A stretch of 64,000 bases of DNA from Congeria kusceri (Eukaryota > Mollusca > Bivalvia > Myida > Dreissenidae). Where the stretch lies: the NCBI GenBank assembly GCA_027627225.1, contig JAPFQT010000384.1, positions 83,119-147,118 of the forward strand. Reading direction: 5' to 3'. A program made the position numbers and the translations under genes. The notes under the pieces were generated by a model. That model was not told where the DNA came from. It ran no database searches and saw only the letters and a program-made list of their open reading frames with translations. Shown here piece after piece: positions 1 through 11,590 of this stretch (positions are counted from its first letter, which is position 1; each line of letters begins with the position of its first letter).

Positions 1-1150
1 GTTATTGCCCCTTTTTCATGCCAAAAAGTGCAAAAATGTCTTTTTCCAACATATAGACTTTATTTGCCATTCAATCTTAACCAAACTTTCACAGTTTGTG
101 AATGACCATCAGATCTCAGCAGACGCCAAATAAATCGGCCAGATCGTGTTTCAAACACCGGAGATATTGCCCAGTTTTCATCAATCTTGCACAGTTTGTC
201 TGTGGACATAAGATTACAAGTCAAATTGAATTTAAGCAAGATAGAGCCAGACACACCGGAGGTATTGCCCTTTGTTTTTGGAAAATTATACAAAAATGGA
301 CATTATTCAGGATAGAGGCTTCATTTTTCGTCCAATTTTTACCATGATCTGACGAGAAACACCAGAGTTATTGCCCTTTGTTTGTGAAAAAATGAGCAAA
401 AATGGACATTATTCGGGATAGAGACTTTATTGTTCATCCAGTTGTCATTGATCTTGAACAGTTGCTATGGCCATAAGATTACAGGTTAAGTTGAATATAA
501 GCAACATAGAGCCAGAAACACCAGAGTTTCTGCCATTTGTTTAATCCCTTCTGTGAATTTAAATCACTGATCACGACAGTGAAACATGAGCCGTGTCGTG
601 GGAAAACCGGGCTTAATGCATGTGCTTACAGTGTCATCCCAGAAAACCTGTGCAGCCTGAAAGGGCTAATCCGGGACGGCACTTTCCGCTTTTATGGTAT
701 TTTCTGTTTCACTGGATTTATTATTACCCTTTTAGTGAAAATAAATATAGAAAAATGAGCATTATTCAGAATAGAGACTTCATTTTTCATCCAATCTTCA
801 CCAATCTTGCACAGTTTGTCTATTACCTTTAGATTACAGTTGAATACGAATATAAGCAAGATGGGGTCATAAACACCGGAGTAATTGCCTTTTGTGAAAC
901 AAATATGCAAAAATGGTCATTATTCAGATTTTTTCATCCAATCTTCACCAATCTTGCAGGGTTTGTCTATGACCATAATATTAAAGGTGACGTCCAATAT
1001 ATGCAAAATCGGACCAGAAACACCAGTTTATTGCCCTTTGTTTGTGAAAAATTTTACAAAAATGGACATTATTCAGGATAGAGACTCTTTTTTTATCCAA
1101 TCTTCACCAATCATGGACAGTTTGTCTATGAACGCACCGGTGAAGTCGAA
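1..1150. repeat. Degenerate satellite array, unit roughly 150-165 bp
   Basis: A core containing ATGGACATTATTCAGGATAG, followed by a CATCCAATCTTCACCAATC-like stretch and then by ATTGCCCTTTG, recurs near 296, 400, 755, 912 and 1060, with an older copy near 35. Spacing is irregular (about 100 to 165 bp, with an unrelated repeat inserted near 585-715), so the array is diverged and partly deleted. Short open frames here are chance readings of the repeat. The same family occurs reversed at about 34,085-34,400. Confidence 0.75.
585..715. repeat. Dispersed repeat inside the satellite, with internal inverted repeat
   Basis: The stretch breaks the satellite pattern. It contains GTGTCATCCCAG near 641 and the roughly complementary CCGGGACGGCAC near 671, so the transcript could fold into an imperfect hairpin. 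The core (AAACCGGGCTTAATGCATGT) resembles a short dispersed repeat I recall as abundant in bivalve genomes; that resemblance is from memory and unchecked. Confidence 0.5.
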
Positions 1151-1168
1151 TATAAGCATGCTTTTCTC

Positions 1169-1582
1169 ATGTTCAATCGCCAATTGAAAGCAAAATTACC
1201 AAAACCGCAAGTTCAAAATGATGACTGCGAAATTCGTGATAAGGATAGTCGTGCTAAGACAAGAAACAAACTATATGCAGACAAAAGGCGACGTACACAG
1301 CCAAGTAAACTTCATGTTGGAGATCGAGTTTTGCTAAAACGAGAACAGAAAAACAAATTCGAAACTACGTTAGATCCGGTACCTGGAATTGTAATAGCAA
1401 GGAAAGGTTCAATGTTGACAGTTTTACTCAAGGGAAAACACGTATACCGTGACGTATCGAAGTTGAAAATGGTGTTCAACCCGCAGACTCAGGTTCAGAA
1501 AAAAGACATACAAGTCAACCAGATAAACAACAACGTCCGACAGATAAACAACAACAACCAAACCAACGTCCGCATAGAATGA
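1169..1582 (+). mobile_element. Ty3/gypsy retrotransposon Pol, C-terminal end of integrase (fragment)
   Basis: This open frame of 137 codons matches the end of a gypsy-type polyprotein. It has a basic helix with YADKRRRTQPSKL, then HVGDRVLLKREQKNKF, then a small beta-barrel-like segment containing VPGIVIARKGSMLTVLLKG and YRDVSKLK, which is the GPY/F-type module that follows the integrase core in Ty3/gypsy elements. The protease, reverse transcriptase, RNase H and catalytic integrase regions are missing: upstream is satellite DNA, so the element is 5'-truncated. The tail becomes Gln/Asn-rich (repeated QINNN) and stops at 1580-1582. The apparent start at 1169 is only the first in-frame ATG after the breakpoint. 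The family is clear, the clade is not. Confidence 0.75.
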
Positions 1583-2229
1583 GACGTCCGCCTAAGCGTT
1601 TATATGATGAGTGACAGATAATTATATTGTGTATTTAAGTGAAAAATAATACATCATGTGCGTTTTAGTGAAGAGCCATAATAATGCTCTTATACAATCA
1701 GTAAACACAGTGGATATACGTTGTGTATGATTATTGACAATTTGTGCTTATATACTAATATTTCTACTTCGAGAAATATTTATATCTATATTTTTCTCGT
1801 GGGAAGAATTCGTGAAATATAATACTCATGTCAACAGTGTTTCTCACTCTAGAACCAATACAGCGATATTTTGATAACAATTCTCATATTCAGATGGTTG
1901 GTTGAAATACTTGTTTGTTAATCACATAATATCAATTATAGTTGACAATGATCACTCAGCAATGTGAAAAAGTTCTTCTCAAGTGACTATGTGATGTTTA
2001 CCAGACCCGAGAAGCTAGAACTTGGTGATAACAGGACATTATATTTGCGAAAGAGAATAATTAAATTAATGGGAAGATTAACCTAGTGTCCGAATGATAG
2101 ACTTGTAGCAGAAAATCTTTCTTATGTTGAAATCTTGCTTATGTTGTTCAAACTATGATCAATTAAGTATTAACACAGAATATTTTTCTATTGTTAATTA
2201 ATGAGTTCTAATCTAAAGGTAAAGGAGGT
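1583..2229 (+). other. Gypsy element 3' untranslated or internal region
   Basis: AT-rich DNA with no open frame worth noting lies between the integrase stop and the candidate LTR. It ends in a purine-rich tract (AAAGGTAAAGGAGG at 2215-2228) in the position expected of a polypurine tract that primes plus-strand synthesis. Confidence 0.4.
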
Positions 2230-2409
2230 TGTAGTAAGCAAGTACACCCCTGTAGTACATTATTACCTCTGTATGCGTGGCGTGGTTTATAACTGAATGT
2301 ATCTTGGTATTAGAGATAGTGTTGTATGTGACGCTGAATGCTACGGAAAGTAAATAAAGAGTATCACCATACTTCGGATCTGTGTTGTTCATACATCCGT
2401 CTGTTAACA
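2230..2409 (+). mobile_element. Candidate 3' LTR, about 180 bp
   Basis: The segment begins TGTAGTAAGC directly after a polypurine-like tract and ends CTGTTAACA, giving the TG...CA ends of an LTR. AATAAAGA near 2352 is a suitable poly(A) signal and is followed by a GT-rich stretch. The size fits the short LTRs of the Mag/Steamer-like gypsy group. No 5' LTR is in the window, so the identity of the two ends cannot be tested. Confidence 0.45.
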
Positions 2410-3242
2410 ATAATAAAATACAATCACACAAAACAGTATTATTACAATTGCCTGTATACATATTCACTAAGACTAAAATGCATGTGGCGTTTACTGATTC
2501 GCGGAAGCTATGCTTACAACCTACTTTCCACAAAAATAGCCAGGGGTATTTATCAACAAAAGCAGCTTAAGGTTTAGTATCTCCGATTCTGATGCGTCCG
2601 CCGTAGTCTATTTATAGAAAGATATAACCTCTATTTATAAATTCAATAACAACTTCAGGAGTAAAGCTAGTTGAGGGAAAAATGTAATTCTAAATAATTC
2701 CACATTACACAACCGTAATTCATATTAACATGCACGGCTAGATGATAAAAATTAATTCCCTATTCGGTATTAATGTTCTTGTATATGACCAAGTTTTCTG
2801 GATGCTTGTTGCAAGTATTTTAGCACACTTGACATCGACTGCTAGCCTGCAACACTGCAAGATATTTATTATTGAATGAGTCACTTCTGTTGAACCGGTA
2901 ATTGGAACAGGTCGCTTACTCTATTTGCAGTGTGCTAAACAGGCTTCTCGCTCTGTTTCGTAATTGAGCAGAATTGAATGCACGATTTTAGCTTGTATAC
3001 GCTTTCAAAAATAATAATTTCTAGACGAAAACTAATCTTCATGCAAATAATGCAAGACTGTTAATTTGATTCAGGGGCTTCATGCAAGTGTTTGTAAAAA
3101 TACAATGTAATAGCTTCTCAGTAGTGCGTTAGTTGAAATCAGAATTACACACTGATTAAAGTTGTCGAATGGAATATTATACAGTTGATTGAAAGTGTTC
3201 ATCGATATTCAGACATGGAATAACGATGTAAATGTAAACAAA
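2410..3242. other. Non-coding, nothing recognised
   Basis: AT-rich flank of the LTR. No coding exon, repeat array or RNA gene could be supported. Confidence 0.5.
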
Positions 3243-3328
3243 ATGGATAGTGATGACGAAAACCAGTTTTCACAAGACTCCAAAATTGTGTGTAGGCTTT
3301 GCAACTTGCAGGCCTTATTTATGTACGG
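3243..3328 (+). CDS. Possible first coding exon of an unidentified gene
   Basis: An ATG in good context (ACAAAATGG) opens 28 codons rich in Asp, Glu and Ser, followed by IVCRLCNLQALFMYG with one CxxC pair. The frame meets TAA immediately after GG|GTAACG, a usable 5' splice site, so it makes sense only as a spliced exon ending in phase 2. I found no downstream partner exon on the plus strand. The CxxC could be half of a zinc-binding site. It may be chance. Confidence 0.25.
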
Positions 3329-4490
3329 GTAACGTTATAAACAGTTAATTAAACCATGTTTCGTTGCATTATTAATTAACTTTACAATATTAAATGAGAA
3401 TCTGGTCACTTTGTTCGCTTGATACAATGTAAACCTCGCCAATAAATTTCAAAACTCGGCCAATGCCAATATGGAAAAACGCGGCTAATACGAGATTTGG
3501 CAAATCAGGATTCAGGATTAGCTCGGCCTTATACGAGATCATATTTTGGCATTGTTTGCGCCATTTTTGTGCTATCATTTCATGCATTATTTATTATTTT
3601 AAAAACGCGAACTGGTTATTTTTTTAGCAAGTACTTTTTATGTACTGTTTGGTCGTTATATTTAACAATAGGCAGTTACAAGAATAAAAACATTGTTATT
3701 ACTGCTGGCCTTGTAAAACTGAAAGATGTTGTATTATATTTCTATCTGTATCGAAATACTAGTTTTAATACTTGTACTATTAAAACTGAACGATGCTGCA
3801 TGATATAGTGTTAATTAATAAACTTGTCATGAATTAGTTGAATTCATATTGACCTTGTAAATTGGGCTGAAGGCAGCCGTTTTGGCCTGAGGCCGTATGT
3901 TGGTCAAATATTGGGACGGTCACGTGGCACGAATGTCTATAGCTGACTGGATGATATACATTTGTATATAATAAGAAGCCATATTATCATGTTTAAAGGT
4001 GGGCTATTGAACTTTATTCAAACAAATGTTTCCTTTTTAGCAACAGTGCACTCATAATTAACATGTTTCGCCAACAGTCTTTCTATGCTGTCGGCGTTTT
4101 GATTATTTACATCATTTCTACTGGACATTTTTGGCACTTCTTGATTAACAGTTGAAAGTTGAAACAAGTGCAGGCGTATGGGTGATTCAAACGACAACGT
4201 TGGTGTGCAGTAGTCTCATTTTATTCTGAACAAGTATTAGATCACGCACCGTCTTCTAATATTTGAAATGGCATCTGTTTGCATCCACATAGTTCTGATA
4301 TTGTCATATTAAGAAAAACAACTATATCTATTGAGTTAAATGTTACTTTTACTAACATTGCTTTTGTAGACAATATTACAGTGCATTCAGGTACATACTA
4401 CTTAATTTCTTATAATTCATAAAATGCAACAAATAGTAGTAATACACGCGAAAAAGAAAATGAATAAGTAATTCTATAAAATATTATATC
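3329..4490. other. Non-coding, nothing recognised
   Basis: AT-rich DNA. The open frames of 65 and 103 codons near 3390-3808 overlap on opposite strands, have a composition expected by chance, and match no family I know. Confidence 0.45.
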
Positions 4491-4786
4491 TTAAAGGGAC
4501 CTATTTACAGAATCACAAAATTACAATTGTCCGATCCCCCAAATAAGAATATACGTAATATTTTTAGTTCAGATACGTCCAATTGTCAAGTTAAGACGTT
4601 TAATGGTCCAAATAAGAATATACGTAATAGTTTTAGTTCAGATACGTCCAATTGTCAAGTTAAGACGTTTAATGGTCCAAATAAGAATATACGTAATATT
4701 TTTTGTTCAGATACGTCCAATTGTCAAGTTAAGACTTTTAATGGTATATTTCAATAATAGAAAAATCCGTGCCCAAGTCCCTTTAA
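4491..4786. mobile_element. Small TIR (MITE-like) element carrying tandem repeats
   Basis: The left end TTAAAGGGAC (4491-4500) is matched by its complement GTCCCTTTAA (4777-4786). The 296-bp interior is mostly three tandem 69-bp units and has no coding capacity. The same terminal motif bounds the better-preserved element at 30,724-30,982. The inverted ends match for only about 10 bp, and no TA duplication is visible, so this is an older or recombined copy. Confidence 0.5.
4538..4744 (+). repeat. Three tandem copies of a 69-bp unit
   Basis: The unit starting AAATAAGAATATACGTAATA recurs at 4541, 4610 and 4679 with only a few substitutions. Because 69 is divisible by 3, the reading frame stays open through the array and produces a 76-codon repetitive open frame that should not be taken for a gene. 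Confidence 0.9.
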
Positions 4787-7700
4787 GAATGTTAACACCA
4801 AAATTCGTACTTATTAGTAGTATTGTCTGACAATATGTTGACCTGCCACTCATTCATTTTATAAAAATAGCGCTCGCTTCGAACGCATTTTGGTCATATA
4901 TAATTTATATTGTATGAAAACACAGCAAATATACACATGTATTGCAGAAGTGTTAACAGTAGCAATCTTATCAGATGGAAGTATCAATCTTATATAACAG
5001 TAATGCTTTATTTGCAACAGCATATAAACTGTTGTAATTTTACAAGGATTTTGTGGATTATCTTCACAACATTAACAAGTTGCCGGGTTACGGTACTCCC
5101 ATGCTCAAATGACACATTTACCAAACTGCTCTTCGGTATGAAATCTATATTAGTAAACGTGTATATACATGTTGATAACCAATACAAACCGAGTTATTTG
5201 CTATAAATAAAAAAGACTCTCAATAATGTTAAAAGACACATCTATGCATAAAGAAATCTAGTCCAGGCGCAAATCGTGAGGTCACACAAACTGTTTATCT
5301 GATGTCACTAACGAGCTAAATATTGTTAATAGCGATTATATACATCCAGGCGTGCCAAGTGCACTAATCAGAGGTAGATATTGTCGGTAATTGTGTTGCA
5401 TACATACACATAGAGACTGCTCCTTATTAAAATACAACTTTAATTAATCCTATACCATATATATACAAACGTTCTCGGTTTCCGTTTTATTAAGACTAAA
5501 TTTACCATATTTGGCATACTTTTAAGAACGTAATTACACTTATAAAAAGTGAAAGCTTCTGAAGGACCTGTGTAAATAGAGGAAATTGGACGGTGGTAGA
5601 TGCCACATAAAGCTAAACTAGTTAGAGACACGGTGTCTACGTAGTGGATGGTTACTTAAGAAAGCTTTCTGCAAAATTTCTTTGCTATTGGTCTAGTTTA
5701 CTAGTAGTTTCCGAAATTTTCGATTTAATATGTCTATATAAGGAAAACTGCCACTCTCCCTGACGACATGGTCTGTTATATGTTATATGAATTTGGTAGT
5801 CATTGAAAGAAAAGTTATTTGAAATATTTTTGAAATTTGTCAATTACGTTCAGAGAAACAGACTTTCAAAGATTTCGAACAAAGAATGCCGAGAAAAAAT
5901 AAACAATTCACAAATTGAAATATAACAATGTAAAAACGACATTTTACAAGCAGTCGTACGATTCTTTGAAAACCTATACAAAACAGCTATATCTGGACAA
6001 ATAGATGATTTTTTTTTTTCAAAACCGCAATCGTAATTACGATAGCAAAGCTACTATGTGAAGACAACTTAAACGAATACGATTGCGTCATAATGATCGC
6101 ATTTTCAGACATAAATAATAGCATAAGAAGTTTATAATCTGGATTATTTTAAAACCACACTTTATTAATTCAAAAAAAATTTCTTATTATTTTGAGAAAG
6201 GTGTATTATCAGACTTACAAAATCAAAGAATAATTACACTATTGCCAAACCAAGGAAAAAAACAATATTAATTCGACGATAAGTTTGTTAAACACAGATT
6301 ACACTATCGCAACAAAAGCAATGGCAATCCGATTAAGAAAGTTTCACAAATGATATACTTTGATACAAATGGTTTTATGAACAACAGTTCAGTTCCGAGT
6401 TTATTGGCTAATCGGCACATTTGCCTTTGGCCATTTACAATACGTTAAATTAAATTATGGCCAAGACACATATAACATAAATAGAATTTTGCAATCGTAT
6501 ACAACAAATGTACAAGGTTATAATTGTAATGTGGGGTATTTAAATAAGTACTATATATATATATATATATATAGTGAGAAGAAGCAGCTTAATATGCAAC
6601 TTATTTTTACTATTATTAGTTCGCCTAATTGCTTGTGGGCTTAAGACACGTATTATAGATGAAATTGTGCAAACGTACTCATTGCAATATATGTCAGTGA
6701 TACATAAAAATTATACAAAGTAGAACATTTGCACTGTTATTAATAAATCTTTTTAACGTAAGATATAGAATATATTTATATACTACGACATTAATCACTT
6801 TATGCATGTGTAAACACATTATATCATATCTTTTATATCTGACTATCACATTTTCATTATTAGACTATGATTTTAATTACATATGTAGTTACAAAGATTA
6901 ATCTATTAACACTATAATTATATGGATTATGACGTTATTTACAACAATACTCATTACTTGTTTAGATGGGTTATATTATATCATTAGAAAGTGACTTTTA
7001 ATATTTTTTGTATTTCATACTACCATTCGCGTTACATACAATGTAGTATATATAAGTTTTTGTTCCTCTTAGAATAGCGCCTATTAAAGAAAGCTATCAG
7101 GGAAAAACAACAGCAAATATTACAGCCAATACATCATTAGAACAAAACGTTTGTGCTCCCTTCAAAATAGCGCTATTGGCGAAAACGAAACAATGGGTGC
7201 TATCAGAGAACAACAGCAAATGGTAGAAATATACGAGTTCATAATTAAAACTAAACAAAAATGTATAATAAACGTAAAGCAAGATATCGGTAATGCTTTG
7301 ACAAATCTGTATATAGAGTTTTAAGATACTACATAATAAACAATGATATATTCACGAACATTGTTATAATAATTAGTCTCTTTTTCAGAATGCACAGTAT
7401 AAATACTGATAAATTCAGATAATCATGTAACATATTCGACCATATCGTGGTGATATACAAATTATTCCTAGTATATGTATATATTGTAAAGTGATATTTA
7501 AAATTGCATTATAATGAAAAGCAGGTAAATGTCTAACATAACTTTTGTATTAAATTCATTGCATTATATATAAACTTTGATACATTTATTATTTTACTTT
7601 CTCTCTTATCAGACATTATGTATTTGAATTTTGTGACATTAGGCCAATTAAATGGGATATTATAATCATTTCAAAGATCTGAATAAGCAGTGTAACATAA

Positions 7701-7879
7701 TAAAAAATGGTATTCAGATTCAACTACATTTTGTGTACATAGTTTGCATTTCCTGTAGTTTCAATTTCAACAGAATGTGATGGCAGCCTTCAACGAGTTA
7801 ATTCCGTACAATGTTTTTCATTTTTTACACACAATAAATAATTTTCGAAATCAAAATCTTGTTTAAATTTACAATAATA
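4787..7879. other. Non-coding AT-rich DNA
   Basis: No exon, RNA gene or recognisable transposon could be supported over 3.1 kb. An (AT)n run lies near 6551-6573. Short open frames at 4910-5206, 5440-5631 and 7097-7282 have no recognisable motifs. Confidence 0.5.
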
Positions 7880-8620
7880 TTCCATCTTTAGTTGAAATGA
7901 TAAGGTTTCATGCCAGGATTGAATATACTGATCTCTTAATCTCATATGACAACAGATATATTCGGAAAATTTACGATCAATATTTGATGTTATATCCTAT
8001 TTGAACTCAACAAACAAACCAGGATTGTTGTTTTTTCGATTTTTGAAAAGATAATTGATAGTCTTGGTCACACTTTTATGTTAAATGCCTCGAGCGATTA
8101 AACTTTGGATCGAACTTTATTCAGTGGATATAAATGTTTTGCATAATCATAAATAGCTTAATTATAAACAACGGACATCAGATAGCTTCAATATAAAAAG
8201 AGATGTACGACAAGACTGCCCGTTATCATCTTCCATATTTGTCATAGGTTTGCAATTTCTCTCTAATAATATTGAATGTAATGGTGAAATAAAAGGTATT
8301 AAAGCATTAAACAATGATATCAAACACACATTTTTTGCAGACAATGCCATTTTTTCAGTCATTAATAAACACATTTGTGAGCTTTAAAAATATGTTTGGC
8401 CTATGTCTAAATACCGCGAAATCAACATATTTAGAATTAGTTTATTAAATACAACAAGTACACACTTTTTTTTAATTAAACTAATTATTTTTTGCAGGAA
8501 TGCCACTTTTTTAACAGTGGAAGTGAAAACTCATTAATTAACACATAAGTGAGTTTTAAAATATATCTGACCTTAATGAAAATAACTCGATATCAACTGT
8601 ATTAAGAATTGGTTCCTGGT
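7880..8620 (+). mobile_element. Decayed L1/Tx1-like LINE, reverse transcriptase core (5' part)
   Basis: Read with frameshifts, this stretch gives the reverse transcriptase signature of the L1 group. Near 7945 it reads ENLRSIFDVISYLN, with the palm aspartate motif DFEKIIDSLG near 8037. Near 8192 comes FNIKRDVRQDCPLSS, then IFVIGLQFLSNN and FFADNAIFS near 8334. The active-site FADD is changed to FADN and several stop codons interrupt the frame, so it is dead. The FADN region is followed at 8484-8618 by a degenerate second copy of 8328-8450, a local tandem duplication. The matching 3' part of the LINE lies beyond a satellite block, at 10,080-11,590. Confidence 0.8.
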
Positions 8621-9570
8621 TGGATCAAGGTCAAGGTCACTGTTACTTAAAGTAGGAAAATGGTTACCGCTCAATAACTTGAAAATGAATTGAGATATTT
8701 TAATGAAACATCATACGTATCTATGTATGCATATGGGGTGGGTGGGGTCATGGTCACCGTAACTAAAAATAGAAATAGAAAAAAAGTATTCCGCTCAATA
8801 ACTTAAGAACATATTAAGATATTTTTATGAACCTTTATACATAGACACCTTATATCGAGACCTCGCATGGGATTGCATATGAAGTGGGTGGGGTCAAGGT
8901 CACGGTCACCATGACTAAAAATGTAAAACAGTTTTCGCTCAATGACTATATAACGAAATCAAATATTTTAATGAAGCTATTTATGTATATACCTTATATA
9001 TAGACCTCGCCGTTTGCGATTGCATATAGGGTGGATGAGGTCAAGGTCACCATTACTTAAATTACTTAAATAGAAAAACGGTTTCGCCGTTTGCGATTGC
9101 ATATAGGGTGGATGAGGTCAAGGTCACCATTACTTAAATTACTTAAATAGAAAAACGGTTTCTACTCAATAACTTGAATTAAAATATTTTAATGAAACTT
9201 CATATGTAGATACCTTTTATTGAGACCCCGCTTGAGTGGGCGGGTCAAGGTCAAGGTCTCCATTACTAGAAATAACACTCCACAGCTCAAGAACGACTTA
9301 AGGTATTGTTACGTTACTTCAAATGTACATACCTTATATTGAAACTTCACTTGGGATTGCATATAGGATAGGTGGAGGTCAAGATTACTGTTACTTAAAA
9401 TGAAAAAACCGATATCGGCTCAATAACGAAAGAACGAATTGAACTATTGTAATAAAACTTCATGTATAGATACATTATAGAAAGACCTTGCATGGGATTT
9501 CATATTGTTTGTGTGGGTTCAAGATCAAGAGACGCTGTTTGGTATTATTTAGGGGTCAAAGTCACCATTA
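8620..9570. repeat. Satellite array, unit about 130-160 bp
   Basis: Six to eight diverged copies share GGGTGGGTGGGGTCAAGGTC, a CACCATTACTTAAA-like stretch, CGCTCAATAACTTG, ATTTTAATGAAACTTCAT and ACCTTATATTGAGACC. Copies of the CAAGGTCAC block are near 8630, 8745, 8895, 9040, 9117, 9246 and 9546. The array sits between the two halves of the decayed LINE. Confidence 0.85.
9011..9164. repeat. Recent exact 77-bp tandem duplication within the satellite
   Basis: The 77 bp beginning CGTTTGCGATTGCATATAGG at 9011 are repeated without visible change from 9088. Neighbouring units are far more diverged, so this duplication is recent. Confidence 0.9.
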
Positions 9571-10079
9571 CTTAAGTTAAACTAGATCAAATGCTTTCTG
9601 CTAAATAACCCAATAGTTGATTGAGCTTTTGCTATACCGATACAACTTTTGCAATTACATTAATATACTTAAGGTCTAGTTAAATGTCCTAATTAATAAA
9701 TAAAAAAAGCAATTTCTTAACTGAAGTTATACTTAAGAGCAATTCCTAACCATAGCTGTACGACCTTCACCTTGCACCCAAAATTTTATTTTATTATTTT
9801 TCTGACTTTTAGGCATTTGGTTCGAAAATTTGTTTTCGTGGAATTTCTACGTTTTTACTACAATTATAAAATAAATTATTTTACTGTTTGTTTTAAAAAC
9901 GAGACCTATGTGTTAAGCATTCTTTTAGTAAATACTTCTTAAATATAATTTATTTTTAAAAATATTATACCGTATTAGCCGTCGATACGCCCCTTTAATG
10001 GGGGGGGGGGCAACTACTGTGATAAAATCATTTGCAGTACCAAACTTTATTTATCCATTTTCAGTGCTTCTAAACCCAT
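9571..10079. other. Non-coding spacer with a poly(G) run
   Basis: AT-rich DNA between the satellite and the LINE 3' part. A run of ten G lies at about 10,001-10,010. No coding signal. Confidence 0.5.
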
Positions 10080-11590
10080 TTATAACAATATTAAATGATA
10101 TAACAAAATCATTGTCAACGCCATCTGTGATTTTAAACCTTACCAAATAAAAATAAAAGTACTGTATGTAGACAACGCAAATGGAGGTTTAAACCTTAAA
10201 AATATAGTCAAAGGAAAATGGAAATTATTATAGAAGTTTAAAATGCAAAGTTATGAAAACAATCTCATTCTTCCCAGTGAACTCAATGAAAGATTTAATA
10301 AACGAAATAAATATACAGAGGATATGTATTCCTTTGCGATGGTATTGTTAAAATCAAGAGTATAATATTAAAACAAAATAGCCACAATTATAAAAAAGAT
10401 ATAATTTTGATAAAGAAATCGATAACTGCGAAATGTTAAACTTTATTTTTCAAAAGGTTGTACGGTCATTAAACGGAATTAAATTTGTATACCATGTTTA
10501 TGATCTTAGAAATAAGAAAATGTACTATTTAACAGGCTTCAATACCGATATGACATCAATAACAGAGATATAATGAAATTTAACACATTAATTACCTCTA
10601 TTCTACATCAATATATACTTGAAGAAAACATAGAAAAATTAAAGATACATTTTCCGTAGAAACACTTTCAAATACACTTACAAAAACATTAAAAAAAACA
10701 AATGCATTACTATATTATATTCAGCTGCAAAACGAGAATTACAACAACATTGAAAATAAATCATTTACACATCGTTGCGTAGTTTTCAATTCAGATTTAT
10801 TCCAACAAATACATATTTAATTAAGTGTAATTTACATAATAACACTATTGGTGACTTCTGTCACTCTCGTATTGAAACTGTTGACCATTTGTTTTGGGAA
10901 TGTTCATGTGGTCAAGCAACATTGAATATTATAATATTATAAGCATTTATTGTAAATAAAACTAGTTCAATATATATACAAACAAACGGCATTTTTGGTT
11001 GCACTGGAGAGAAACCTTTTGTTGATGTTTTCAATTTCACCATAAATCGTTTATATGCAAAATGAAATACTCAAAGAGCAAACCCACCGTTCGAAGCTGC
11101 GTTCAGTATCTAAACAACAGAAACAAAATTAAAGCTAAGGTAGCCCATATGAAGAAAAAGTACGAAATCACTGTAGAAATTGGGACCGCTTCGGAAAGAA
11201 ACTACTATTTTCATATATGCTGATATGTTAAAAAAAAAAATTCTCATAAACAACAATCCAACTTTTTCTAGTTGTCAGTTACAATATCAATATTACATTC
11301 AACATTAGTAAAACCAAACATTTTAATTATATTTAAAAGATATATATTTTTTCTTATTATATAATTTTCATGACATCTTTATGCACACTTTATTAAAATT
11401 CATACAGTAATGCATGTACTTGTGTGTATTTGATATTTTGCTACTTGTATTTTGTTCACATTTTGTTGTATATTAATTTCGTATGTATATTTGGCATTAT
11501 ATGCATTACATAAATATTACTATGGAAATATGTATTATAGAAACAAATAAATTAATAAAAAATTAAAAAAAAATAAACAAAAATAACACT
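10080..11590 (+). mobile_element. Decayed L1/Tx1-like LINE, C-terminal region and 3' tail
   Basis: The interrupted frame near 10,165 gives YVDNANGGLNLKNIVKGKWK, the conserved thumb-side region of L1-type ORF2. Near 10,800 it gives a C-terminal knuckle: TYLIKCNLHN, then DFCHSRIETVDHLFWECSCG, with the C...C...H...C layout seen in L1-like LINEs. A basic C-terminus (VAHMKKKYEITVEIGTASER) ends near 11,200. A non-coding 3' region follows, closing in an A-rich tail near 11,545-11,588. Many stops and indels show a very old insertion. Confidence 0.75.
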
